Notes under the pieces: generated by a model
What the model was told of the DNA's origin: nothing
The model's database searches: none
What the model saw: only the letters and a program-made list of their open reading frames with translations
Shown here: one piece after another, positions 16,606 to 38,415 of the stretch
Layout of the letters: each line of letters begins with the position of its first letter
How positions within the stretch are numbered: position 1 is the first letter of the stretch
Source: Brienomyrus brachyistius
Taxonomy: Eukaryota > Chordata > Actinopteri > Osteoglossiformes > Mormyridae
Direction: 5' to 3'
Length of the DNA stretch: 64,000 nucleotides
Assembly (NCBI RefSeq): GCF_023856365.1
Contig: NW_026042399.1
Location: 124,001 to 188,000, forward strand
Program-made: the position numbers and the translations under genes

Positions 16606-19600
16606 TTAGGAAGAGCAGGCTGCTGTGGGACTTGCTGGTGACCCCAGGGACTTGGTCTTGCCGTTGTCCTCTAAGGCCTGGGCGAAAAGGGCAGGGTTAC
16701 GGCTGGAGTGCCGCTGGCGTCTCACAAAGGGAAAGACACTGGGGCATGATGGGAAGGAGAACATGTTAGCGTTCCGCTAACACTTGTGGCACTGCCTTTT
16801 CTAAGTCAGCCATGTTGGAAAATCCTTGACTACCGTGGAATTACAAACAGAAACTGGAGAGCATCACAGGGGACGCAAAAGCAATTAACATTACAGAACT
16901 CTGTGTAGTCTTAGTGACGAAGCTAAGCTGAAGCCAGCAGTTCACACTAAGCCCAAAAATCCCTGGAATTAATCGTTAACAACCCCAGAAACAGAACCTG
17001 TGTGTATCCCACACCAATATGAGTCTTATCCCCTTATATAAAATACATGGAATATATTACAGAAAGACCCCTTTTATAGAAGATAATAGTTTTACCTTTT
17101 TTTGGTCTCTTGTGGTTCTATGGCTCTAGCCAGCATGTTTTTGTAGAGATCGGACTTTAAATAGCGGGCGTAGGAGTCCTGAGGGTGAGAGGAGAGGCCG
17201 AGAGCCCGTTTTAATGAAGCTGTCATCCACTTTCATGGCTGTGCACAGTTAATGCTCCTACCTTCTTCATCAGGAAATAGATGTGCATCTGGGCGTCATC
17301 CAGGACAAAACGATGTGGGCTTTTCATGCCCTGCAGGGTCTTCTCCATGGTCTTGCTGTCCACGTTTACCCACTTGCTGGCTCCCGGGGCCAGGAACTGC
17401 CTGGGGGGAAGGAAGTGATGAGCCTGAGCTTTGCAGTCCCACTGGGAGTAAGCAAGTGCCACATCAGGGCCTGCTCTAAATTCAACTGGGATGCAAACTG
17501 TCCCACTGGGCCACAAGGTCGCACTCACTTGTAGACCTCTTCCACCTTCTGCGGGATCGTAGCGCTCTCGCCGTGCCGGATGTCCTCACAGGCCTCCCAG
17601 AAACAGAGGTTCTCCACTGTGAATGAAACAGCGCATGCATCAGCTACCTGCAGGAGGCGCTCATCACGATGCCAATATGGAGGAGAATTGCCTTTCATAG
17701 AGGGATCATGATTATTAATTTAGCAGATGCTAGATCCTATTTTTTTTTTTTTTTGAGAGGGCAGGGTCAGTCAGTCCCTGGAGTAACTGATCGACGGCCC
17801 AATAGTGAGGTCACTCAGCTGACTCTGGGATTTGAGCTGATGACCTCCTGCAATGAATCCCAATCTGCTGAGTCACACACTGCCCAAATAGGCCCGCAGT
17901 GATCAAATAATGAATATGATTCTTACTTGCTGACGATGCCTCCATGAAGCTGATCTACTTGGGCGGGGGGGTCTACATGCTGCTCACCACTGAACTCCTT
18001 CTCCAGGTACTCCCTGAACTTGCACCGTCCCAGAGGGTCCCTAAGGAGCTCCGTGAAGCCGAACCCCCATCGTTCCACCCGCAGCTTGGTGGGTGTCTCC
18101 ACCCTGCACCAGGAGGCGTGGAAGTGAAGAGACGACAGTCACCTCTGGGGGTGTGGCCCTGAAGAGGCAGGATGGGGCGCGGTAACGCACACTCACATGT
18201 CGGCATTCAGCGTCCAGAGTGCCGTGTCATCTGTTATCCAGGGGTTGCTGGGGGGGCAGCCTTGCATCATGGGGTCATGGTTCAGGTACTGCTCGCTGAA
18301 CTTAAGGAAGCTGAACACAGAAGACCAGCCATTCCCAGTTTTAGTCCTACTTTCTATAATCCTTGCAAGTCATCAAATATTCAGGTTCAATGCTGGCATA
18401 TTCCAGCAAACTGGAGCTCGAAATGGTGACGAAATGATTATACGTCATTGAACCCTATAAGGAAATTCTCTTTTCATCTCCTCCATCTTGCTCTCCATAG
18501 GTGAGAGAAAGCTTGGTAGCAAAGGGCAGCTGCCCGTAGAGGCTCCCAGGAACCTGGGGGTTAAGGGCCTTGTTCAAGGACCCACAAGTGTGCTGAAGCC
18601 AGGCTTGAACCGGCGACCTTCTGATCAATATTAAGTAATTATTTGCAGTTAAATACAGTTCAATTCAGTTTAATAGTCAACCGGTTTCAATATTAGTTAG
18701 GCATCATTAATCCAGGATATGTGTGACTCTGAGATTTATGGTGAAAGATGGATGGGCAGATGGACGAAAGAACGAAATAACGAGGTTAGATTTTCACAAA
18801 GAGCAGTCCCCAGCATTTTTGTCAGAATTAACATGAAATAGATCCCCCCCCCCACCAATCAGAGGCACAGTATACAGAATACCCAGAGATATCCCCCAGT
18901 TAGGGACTAATGTGGACTGGTGTCGAACCAGTGGTCCCCCAGCTATGCTGGGACTGAGGCTGAATCACAGGTGTTGGGGGGGGGTAGGTGGGGGAGGCTG
19001 TTATCCAACCTTTCCAGGCAGATGGAGGACTTGACCCTCGAGCGGCCCAGGGATTTCCTGATGTGTTCAATCTGGTGTCGGGAGCCATGAAAAATCACAC
19101 GGGGAATATAAGAGTCAGAAAAAAGGCACAGCATGGTACACATCCAAGCCCTGATAAGAGCCATGCTGTTGTACCTTTAAACAGAATTTGTCAATATCTG
19201 AGAGCCAACAAAAGAAAACGACAACACAGATGTAGATCCTTCCGAAGCAATTTTCTTATGACAGCATTCTTAAGAGCCCACTTAATCACCCTCTTTGGTT
19301 GTTCTTGGCAACCATCCCATCAGCTGAAATAGGTTCACTCTAAATTCTTTCAGGCTTACCTCTCTTTTGTAGTAGTCCGCGTTCTGTTCTGTAAAGAAGG
19401 AAGAAACAAAACCGTCTCTAAACATGATATAAGCCACATGTTTATGGGAGTTTTACTTGCGCAAAAATGTTCTGAGGGCACAAGGTTCATTGGTTCAGAG
19501 AGATAACCAATCAGACTGTAGAAGTGGTGGATACAGGCAACTAGAGGAGGGGGGGGGGTCAACCAATCAGATGTCTTGTTCCTGCCTCCTCTAGTTCCTT

Positions 19601-22600
19601 AGACCCACCTCCTCTACAATCTAATTGGTTATCTCTCTGAACCAATCATTTTTCCTTCTGCCCTCAGAACATTTTTGTGAGGGTAAAACTCCCACGAGCG
19701 AATCACATGCAAGGAATCAGACAGTAGGAATTCTGCTCACACTCAGCTCCTGGCTTTACTAAGCAGACATCCAGTCTAGAAACCATGAATAATATAGCAC
19801 TATTACGAGTATGTATTGTGGGACTGCTGACGTACTTACGTTAGCATGGAAAACGAGAGCAGGAAGTGAGGAAGAAGTGAGACAGAAAGATGAGCACAAC
19901 GAAGTGCTGTCACACTCACACACGAGCTTCCCTCGGATGCCCTCCCACCAAAAACACTGATTATCACTTCACTTCCTTGGGTAATTTGGGGGCCCAAGGC
20001 AACAGCCTATTCTGCCTATAGCTGCCATATATATATAGATATTAATATACATATTTTTTCTTCATGACTTTGATCTTATCTAGGCCCCGAGCGGCTCTCT
20101 TGTTTGCCCGGATCCGGTCCTGTGACTGACAGAGGCGATAAACAGCAGGTACTGGCATTACGGAAAAAATGTATATGCTTAATAAAAAGCTCAGACCAGC
20201 TGGACTCGGGAGTTGTGCCGGTTCCTTCGCTCAGGGCCTTGTTCTTGAACGCTGAATGTTCCCGGCTGCAGAAAATCAGAGGGTGAGAAATCCTTAGCTG
20301 AACTTCAGATGAAGAGTGAGCTCGTTTCTCTCAAGCAGACTGACGCCGGTCTAACGCTGCATTAATACCCCTTAGCACTACTGGTCACATTTCCCATGAT
20401 GCCACTGGGTACAGCCCATGGCGACACTGCCCAGTAGGGGACAGTGTGACAGCTTTCCAAAAGGACCATTCGGTCCTGGAGGGCCAGTCGGTGACACAGT
20501 ATCCATGATCAGGACTGGGGTACCCTGCTTTACAGAATAAACTAACCAAATGTCGATACTGAATGCAATCTGATTTAACATGGTTTCCTTAAATCCCAAT
20601 TAAAGTGCTTCAGATCAGCTCAGGACTTAACAGCAGAGAGACTATTTGGCAAATTATTACGCTGCTATTTGCAATTACATCCATTATCTCTCCGCTAACA
20701 TGCAGCATTAAGCCTGAGCCGCAGGAATAGAGGTCAGATAATGGATCCGGTATTCCGGAGGTGGGATCCTCTTCCAGCTCGTTTAAAAGGCCCAACAAGT
20801 GGGGGGGTGGTGGGGGGGGAGACGCAAACACAGCATGTCTGCATTTTAGCTTCAGGCCGTCTCCCAGTCCCTTCGCACTCCTCTCTCCCAGATCCAAGCA
20901 TCACCAGTCTTAGCGATGCGTCTCGTGTTTCTCGGGCAAAGAGAAAGGAGGCAGGAAGCGGCCATTTTGTCATTTGCTGGTTTTAATCCCCCCCCCCCCC
21001 CCAGCTTCCCCCGTCCACCTGGCCGTACCAGAGTGCAGAGCGTCCCTGCCTTTTAAACACGAGCAGCACCTGACTGGGGGGCCCTACGCTGCGTGGTTTT
21101 TGGCTCAACTGTGTTTCCGTCTAATTGGCGTCAAAACGGTGGGTTTCATCAATGAAGGTGGTGTGTGGCTGAGCGGGTTGGCAGTCGCCGCCTATGACTG
21201 GAAGGTTGCCGGTTTAAATCCCACAGTCAGCAGAGTGACATCACCACTGGACCCCTGAGAGAAGTCCCTAAACCCCCAACTGCTCTAGTCTCAATAAAAG
21301 GTACATCTGCAAAATAAGCTGAATTTAGGATGTGATCCGCAGCTGCGTGGCTGCCATTCCCACCTCCTGATGCCGCCCCGGATGGGGATAATGGCCCACA
21401 TAAACGCTGATGCTTATTAGCCCTGAGAGATGCTGCGCACCCAGCAGAAAGGGGCCCTAGTGACGGCCGGGATTAAGCCAGATACACACCACACTCTGCT
21501 CCTGTCCCACACTTTCATTCTCCACTCTCCTGTGTTATTCATGAACTCCAAATTACACTCAGCGAGGGTGCAGTTGCTCATTCCCGCAGCCTGCTGTCCT
21601 GTCTGTCTTCTGAAAGCTCTCGTCCCACAGAACATAGGCTTCTTCCCAGCTAAGTAAATATTTCATGATCACACTGAAGCAGTAGTGGGTTATCAGGCCT
21701 GAAGTGATATATTCCTCCCCCACAAAGTATGCATGGAGACACTCTGTGTGTCTTACTTAACGAAGATAAAACTCCCCCCCCCCCCCCCCCCCCCCGTGAA
21801 TTTTGCTGAGCTCAATGCTCTGGAGATGACGGAGATCGAAAATTATACCGGAAATGTTCCATATGTCCTTACAGATGTTTCCTTTGCCTTCCTTCATTGA
21901 ACAAACCCGTTGTCGTGGGAGAGAACTGCACAACCCCCCAGCTCTCTGTGGGGGAATGGGACCCTGCCTATGCCTTCCTGCCAATCCTGCCAAGTTTCCC
22001 CTGTAAGTTGAAGGATCTCCTAACAGGCCTGCATGTAGATTAATGTCATACCCAGGACAAAGCAATTGCAGGTTAAGGCCCTTGCTGAAAGGCCCAACGG
22101 AGTAGAATCACTCTGGGCATTCACAGGATTTGAACCAACAACCTTCCACTTGCTTGCACAGATCCCTAGGCCCAGAGCCACCACTCTGCCCCACAACCTC
22201 AAAAAAATCCTAGAATCGCCCCCAGCCTGAGGCGATATTCGAGCTGCCAAGGTGCATTGAGTTCAGGTTTACCCAGTGTGTGCTTTACTCTAATCACAGC
22301 ATACTGGGTTTTCGCCGGGGCAGATGTAGGGAGTCAGGGGTTTCGGGGGAGGTGCTTACTGGCGGTCTGTTGACGAGCCAGTAGGCCTGTTCCTGACATT
22401 CCAGCACGATGCGGTCCGCCTTGCGCCTCTGTTTGGCTGCCCTGGTAGGAGCAGAGCAGTCGATGGAGAGTCAGAAAGCATACTGGGTAATTAGCATATA
22501 GCGGTAATCACTGAACTGCAAGGTAGGGTTTTCATTTTTCTGTTTCCTTTTTCACTTAGAAATGGATTTCCGACTCTAGTGTTTAGGCTGAGGTCTGATT

Positions 22601-25600
22601 TAACAGATAGGAGGGAAATTATGACCACACACCATGTTACTTTTTAATTTAGGTAACATCATCATCCTCTTAATACGAGATTTATTCATCCATTCTCATC
22701 TGTCCCCTTGTGTGCATTTATGAAATTGATTTCATAGCTCGATGCGACAGTATTCCCGGGCTGGGGTGGGGTTTACCTGAGCTGCTCCTTCGCCTGCATC
22801 ACCACGAAGTCCCAGGTGTGGTTGATCCGTTTGTGCAACATGTTGTAGCTGTCCTGCGGAGACGATGTTTAAATGCGACATTGCCAGGTCGCACGGCTGG
22901 CTGCGTTGCTGCATGGGTTCACGTTATGACTCACAGGCCGAACCCCTCCCAGGATATCAGCTGGCAGTGTCGGATTCACAAACCCTCTTACTGATGAGAA
23001 CCTAAAATGCGTTGACCCTGACGCAACATGGCGGCAAGTTGGTGGATGTCTATGTGCGATCCTACTATGTGCATAATTGGTGGGAGGTTTTCTTACACAA
23101 AAATGTTCTGAGGGCAGAAGGAAAATGATTGGTTCGGATAGATAACCAATCAGATTGCAGAGGAGGCAGGACCAAGACATCTGATTGGTTGCTCCTGCCT
23201 CCTCTAGTTGCTCGGATCCACCTCATGTACAATCTAATTGGTTATCTCTCTGAACCAATCATTTTTCCTTCTACCCTCATAATATTTTGTGTAAGTAAAA
23301 CTCCCATGAGCATTCAGCTATCACATGATCTCATCAAGCAATGCTTCAGACCAGCGAATAAGAATAGCATTGAAATGTACATAAATAAAAATTTTCTCTT
23401 ACCTTTTCATAGTCTATCAGCTGCCCTTGCTTTCTGATATTCTTCTTAGTCAAATAAATCGCTTTAGAAGAGCAAAAGAAAGACATGGCAAGAAACTGTG
23501 TTTTTCTATTATTCTAGTAAAGGGAAGTAATGATGTAATAGGCGAGCACATGATTAATAATTGGTAATCACCGTAATCTAGCTCGGAGGCTGGCCACTGC
23601 TGAGAGCTCCAGAAGTACGGAGTCTAGCAAAAAGGAGATGCTGTCATTTGAAACTATTCAGAAGCAGCGTGACAAAGGTGCTTTGTGATTTAACATGTCA
23701 GGGACAAGGCGGGTGGAAGGCATTTTGCTACTTTAACTGGCATTGGTTCTCATACATCAGTGTTTCCCAATCCGGTCCTCGGCGACACACAGATGATCCA
23801 CGTTTTTGCTCCCTCCCAGCTCCCTACCAGACAGTCTACGTTTTTGCACCCTCTCAGCTCTGGAGCCCGGACCAGATTGAGAAATACTGTCCTACACGGT
23901 AATTCCGCAGTCTCTCCAACGAATAGTTTCGATATGCGTGCCCCCCCACATGGCCACCACCCTCTCGCGCTGCCCTCCATCTGAAGAAACCGTGGTTTTA
24001 GGTTACCTGGAAGCGATACGGCGTCTCGTCGGGCCGCAGGACGAGCGTCCTGGGGTCCTTTAGGGGGTAAATGTAGCCGTGCTTCACGATCAGATTCCCC
24101 ACATGAAGTGCCTCTGAAAACACACAAAGTGGTCACTCATTTCCACGTAAACTACTCAAAGCTCAAACAAATCCACTACTCGTAGCCCAGATTTAGGCAT
24201 AGTAATTCTCTAAATTTTTGTCAGTGGAATACAGTAGAACACACGATAACTAGAAACTGAGTAGGCATATTATATTTTATTTTACGGTATAGCAAGTAAC
24301 TGGAAAAAACGTTGACATGGTGCACAGAATAAGCCGCGGGGATGGTGCATTCCTCATCGGAACTATAATTAATTACGAGTAATTGGGACTTTCCACTTTC
24401 CGGCTGCCTCCGCGGCCATTGGCAGTCAGGCGCTCCCGGGGGTTTCAGACCGGCGCAGCAACAGCGCTGCTAGGGGGAAGCCTAGTGTTTACAGGGAGGG
24501 GTAACTGCTTACCGGGGCAACAGGTTTTTTGCCCATTCAAGTCTGTTAATGCATCTGCCATCTACTGCCTAAAAGTCCCCTCCTTTCCATTCCGACTTCT
24601 TTTCCAATCTGGGCTGTAAATCAGGGAAATCTGCTCCCTTGCTATTTAAAACCTCATCTGCATCGCCCGGGAATTCAGGACAACAGCGTCTTGCAGAAGT
24701 GCATAATGAGGGAGACGGATAGCGATATTTCTCCAGGCATGACTGACTGCCTCTGGCTATCAGCGAAGTTTGCATCGGGACTATCAAACCGTACAGCTCA
24801 GCATGCGTAGCGGCGCGACTCGGGACTGGCCTACAGATTATTTGTACTAATAGCCTCTCAGCAGAAAGATAAATAATTCAGCAGATAAATTGACGCCAGG
24901 GGAAGAAAATCCCAAAAGCTTCAGGCGAATGGGGTGTCTATGTTATGGACAAGCTCAATTCTGACATTTATTAATTCACAGGCTCAGCAATATCAATGGA
25001 ACAGAACATGCTTCTGTCAGACACGTGAATTGCATATGCTTACACATAAATGCAGCTAGGCTAATCTGTTGTATGGATGACAAATTCTATTACTTCATTT
25101 GTATTTATTATTCAAAAGACTCGTTTATTTCTGTTATTTTATTACAAAAAAAAAAAAACCTGATGACGTCTTTCGCCAGCAGGGGCGCCATCGTCGTCAC
25201 GAAGGGAAAAAAACAATCGATTAACCTCACATAAGAGCACCAGGTAACGCTTCCCTACATACTTCTCGGCCCTACCTTCTTCCATGATGGAGTACTTCTG
25301 AATTAGCCACTCCACGATATCATTTCCTGGGAAGGCATAGCGAGGAAGGCATCTAGTTAGAGTCGAGAAATGCATTAAGCCGTCATAAATCAAAAACGCT
25401 GAACTCGATAAATAAATTACATAAATAAATATGAGCGCAAGGAGATCGATGACAGTCTTAATGCACAGGATTCCCGAAGACCGCCGATGTATGGGCTTTC
25501 CTGTGAAGGGCTTAAATGACCATTAGGACCCGGCCCCCGGGACACTGCACGGCCGGGTGTAAGACAACCCGGGCGGCACGAAAAATTATTTTTAAAAAGT

Positions 25601-26623
25601 AAAATATGTATCGTGCACCTGTCATCGCATGTGGAATCACTGTGATTAACAGTCTTTGATTCTTCATCTTTATCCCCATGTCGGGATCTTGCATCGCCAC
25701 AATGACTTGTTCAATCTGGGATAAGAAGAATAGTCAAAATCGTGAAATCAAGGTGACGACAGACATAGTGAAAACGTTCAACCTAGTAATATAATAATTG
25801 CTTAATGTGTGATTTGATATGTAATCGTTATATTCATCATTAAATCACCGGAGAGACACACTCATATATTTAGGCATATATATAAGTAAACTACAAGGTT
25901 TTTCCTCTGACTATCTTAACTGCACGTCAAAGACGTTATCGGATATTCCCGACTACAGACTTTCGGTTTGATCATTTATTCGCGTTATTAATTCGGCTCC
26001 TGATTACATTAAACTAAACATGCTCAGATTGTTACAACCTTTGCTTGTCGGTTATTTTTGGGATCTTTCTGGATGGGCTCAAGGCGGGGTCTGTAAGCAC
26101 AAGCAAACTGCCAGCACTTTTGTTTTACATGAAAATAGTTTGATGTCGGCCTATTGCGTTATTGTCTGGCTATAATTTGGAGGCAATATTAAACAATAGG
26201 CCCATATATTGTAAATATACATGTTGTGTTGTTTTGTTGTTATCACAAACGTATAGCCTGATCATAAATTTCATGGATACCTGGATGTTGTATGTTCCAT
26301 TATATTTATGAATGAATGATTTATGTGAAGTCTGGCTTAGATTCGAGAATTAATCATATAGATTAAAAAAAGTTTTCATTTAAAACTTATCTCATATAAT
26401 AAAATCCTCGTCCGAACGAACATATGTCAGAATGAAAAAACATTTAAATTATTTTTGTGATGCATCAGTATCAATAGCTACAACGTCATAACAGATATAG
26501 ATATAATGCGGTTCATACTTTTGAAGTTGATGCGTATCTCCCGAAAAAAATCAACTCCAGAAGAGTCCGCGTCTGTAAATGCCTGAACTTCGGAATCGAT
26601 CCTACCTTTGTTAGGCGCGGCAT
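16606..26623 (-). CDS. rgs11: Regulator of G-protein signalling 11 (R7 family), complete 17-exon coding region
   Basis: A GTPase-activating protein for Gi/o alpha subunits that works as an obligate dimer with Gbeta5; R7 members act in retina and brain. Coding exons, 5' to 3' on the minus strand: 26623-26606, 25715-25619, 25326-25276, 24113-24007, 23623-23572, 23461-23403, 22853-22777, 22441-22360, 20265-20197, 19383-19360, 19071-19010, 18310-18197, 18103-17988, 17616-17529, 17400-17262, 17178-17096, 16738-16606 (stop TAA). They total 456 codons with compatible phases, close to human RGS11. Domains: DEP ([13 protein letters not shown] to [11 protein letters not shown]), the DEP-helical extension (TPYFW to NRPP), the GGL domain ([20 protein letters not shown], then GCPPSNPW) and the RGS box ([12 protein letters not shown] to [11 protein letters not shown]). 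The start ATG gives MPRLTK, matching the internal MPHLRK of human RGS11. The tail [12 protein letters not shown] is RGS11-like rather than RGS9-like. The 69- and 24-bp exons rest on weaker splice sites. Confidence 0.93.
17715..17895 (-). repeat. tRNA-derived SINE in an rgs11 intron
   Basis: On the minus strand it reads as a tRNA-like head with a B-box-like segment around 17,830-17,840, then the common fish SINE body (CACTGGGCC-type, GGGACTGACTGACCCTG) and a tail ending near ATCTGCTAAAT. It is interrupted by a poly-T run at 17,740-17,754. Confidence 0.55.
18500..18640. repeat. Fish SINE/retroposon fragment
   Basis: Contains GGGTTAAGGGCCTTGTTCAAGGACCCACAAG-type sequence followed by GCCAGGCTTGAACCGGCGACCTTCTGATCA, the widespread teleost tRNA-derived SINE body. 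A related copy lies at 57,330-57,480. It is in an rgs11 intron. Confidence 0.55.
19444..19693. mobile_element. Palindromic MITE, copy 1 of the CCAAT-rich family
   Basis: Terminal inverted repeats run GGGAGTTTTACTTGCGCAAA at the left and TGAGGGTAAAACTCCCAC at the right, with TGTTCTGAGGGCA / TGCCCTCAGAACA just inside. The interior is itself inverted: ATTGGTTCAGAGAGATAACC versus GGTTATCTCTCTGAACCAAT. There is no coding capacity. The same family occurs at 23,083-23,308 and flanks the giant array at 36.6-40.2 kb. The superfamily was not determined. Confidence 0.8.
21155..21320 (+). repeat. tRNA-derived SINE
   Basis: The tRNA-like head is GTGTGGCTGAGCGGGTTGGC with a B box GGTTTAAATCCC. The SINE body is CAGAGTGACATCACCACTGGACC, and the tail is close to AAAGGTACATCTGCAAAATAAG. 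It lies in an rgs11 intron. Confidence 0.6.
22060..22200 (-). repeat. tRNA-derived SINE fragment
   Basis: On the minus strand there is a tRNA-like head with GGTTCAAATCC-type B box at about 22,120-22,140, then the GGGCCTTTCAGCAAGGGCC body. It lies in the rgs11 intron between exons 8 and 9. Confidence 0.5.
23083..23308. mobile_element. Palindromic MITE, copy 2 of the CCAAT-rich family
   Basis: Left end GGGAGGTTTTCTTACACAAA with TGTTCTGAGGGCAGAAGG; right end CCTTCTACCCTCATAATATT, then GTGTAAGTAAAACTCCCA. The inner inverted segment is ATGATTGGTTCGGATAGATA versus GGTTATCTCTCTGAACCAAT. It is shorter than copy 1 and lies within an rgs11 intron, between exons 6 and 7. Confidence 0.8.
23758..23890. 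mobile_element. MITE with CAGTGTTTCCCAA termini
   Basis: The left end CAGTGTTTCCCAATCCGGTC mirrors the right end GGACCAGATTGAGAAATACTG. The interior contains a duplicated TTTTGCWCCCTCYCAGCTC segment. A longer relative is at 33,619-33,788. It is non-coding and lies in an rgs11 intron. The family is a common non-autonomous DNA transposon of fish; assignment to hAT is a guess. Confidence 0.65.
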
Positions 26624-27191
26624 CTGTGTCTTGCAGCTGTTCCCTTGGATAAAGATGTTAATTGTCATGCTTACAGCATCTCGATCTCCGGCGTTTGTGA
26701 AGTTGGGATTGATGCTGTCCTGTGTTTTTTTTTTCCTTCCACACTTAAGCTCTGCTTGTTACTGCCCCATAGCGGAGCGCAAGTGAAACGGACTACCGGA
26801 GATTTGCACTGTTTTTCTGTTAGTGTGTATAATCAAAATATGACTCAGTTTGGCCAGTTAGAAAAATATGATAATAGAAAAGTATTCTTTTCCTCTCACT
26901 TTTTTTTCTTGATTTAATTACCGACTTCACGTACTTACACTGTGTCCCGTTGCACGATGTAATATTGCGAAACTATGATTTTGTGGCAGTGTTTTGTAAA
27001 GGAATTTTCCGTTTAATCATCGTCTTAGTATAAAGCTATATGGTTGTTCTGGTATCAGTGGACGTACATTATGTATTTTTTCTTCTCTTGAGCACCATGG
27101 TCATGACATGAAGCTCAGTCATTGATTACTCGCAAATGTTAGTAGTCATCCGCTGTTTATCTTGAAGATGTAAAAGTAGTGCGCGTACATC

Positions 27192-27263
27192 TCCTCGTTA
27201 GTATAGTGGTGAGTATCCCCGCCTGTCACGCGGGAGACCGGGGTTCGATTCCCCGACGGGGAG
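27192..27263 (+). tRNA. tRNA-Asp-GTC: tRNA-Asp (GTC)
   Basis: A 72-nt cloverleaf: acceptor TCCTCGT pairing with ACGGGGA, an A box in TTAGTATAGTGGTGAGTA, anticodon loop CTGTCAC with anticodon GTC, a T arm with B box GGTTCGATTCC, and discriminator G. It is effectively identical to the standard vertebrate tRNA-Asp, with no intron and no encoded CCA. It reads in the same direction as u2af2, in the rgs11/u2af2 intergenic region. Confidence 0.97.
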
Positions 27264-27273
27264 AGTCTGCATC

Positions 27274-27278
27274 TTTTT
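27274..27278 (+). terminator. Pol III terminator of tRNA-Asp
   Basis: A run of five T residues 10 nt after the tRNA 3' end; four or more T suffice for vertebrate RNA polymerase III. Confidence 0.85.
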
Positions 27279-27822
27279 GCCTCGGTCTCAAAAGGCACCA
27301 AGCTAGAACCGGCCCCGTGTTAGTGGAAACGGGGCTTGTGACTTGTACTCATGCATAATATTCTGCGGGTCGCTCAGCAGCGCAGCATATGAAACTAGAC
27401 TCGGATTGTAAGTGTGTGGTTTTGATAATTGATGTATGGATGGATGGATCCTTAATAAGAGATATAAACAATAAGGTCCAGTCGCCAACTAATCATGTAA
27501 AATACGTCATAAACTCATGGTTGTTAAACCCAGAATAAAAATGAAGACGTATAACTAGGAAAGTCAACTTGCACATTTCAATTTTGGTTCGATATAATCA
27601 CGTTGTCCTTAACCCTCCAGTGCAGGAGGGGACGGTAATGCGCATCGAATGTTTCCGAACCTGTGTGTGATACAACCGAGGAAGAGCCGATGACTTCGGG
27701 GGAGGAGGGGCAGGCGACTCGGAAGAAAAAGCAGCAGAACCCAATGCAGCCTGTAGCCCATTCAAAGGCCTACTGTTGGACCTCTGCTTATTTTGCAATA
27801 CGTCTTTAGTACGGACTGAAAA

Positions 27823-38410
<10,588 letters not shown>

Positions 38411-38415
38411 CCAAT

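Larger units (their letters stand above)
26624..27822. promoter_or_regulatory. Divergent rgs11/u2af2 promoter region
   Basis: The rgs11 start (26,623, minus) and u2af2 start (27,823, plus) face away from each other across 1.2 kb. The rgs11 side carries a CpG-containing leader. On the u2af2 side, 27,600-27,822 is GC-rich with no TATA box, as expected of a housekeeping promoter. Transcription starts cannot be placed. A tRNA-Asp gene sits in between. Confidence 0.5.

Noticed and set aside
20040..20105. Alternative rgs11 exon ([15 protein letters not shown] reading)
   Set aside because: It has a good acceptor, but the peptide does not resemble the R7 family. The exon at 20,197-20,265 ([14 protein letters not shown]) fits RGS11 and phase.
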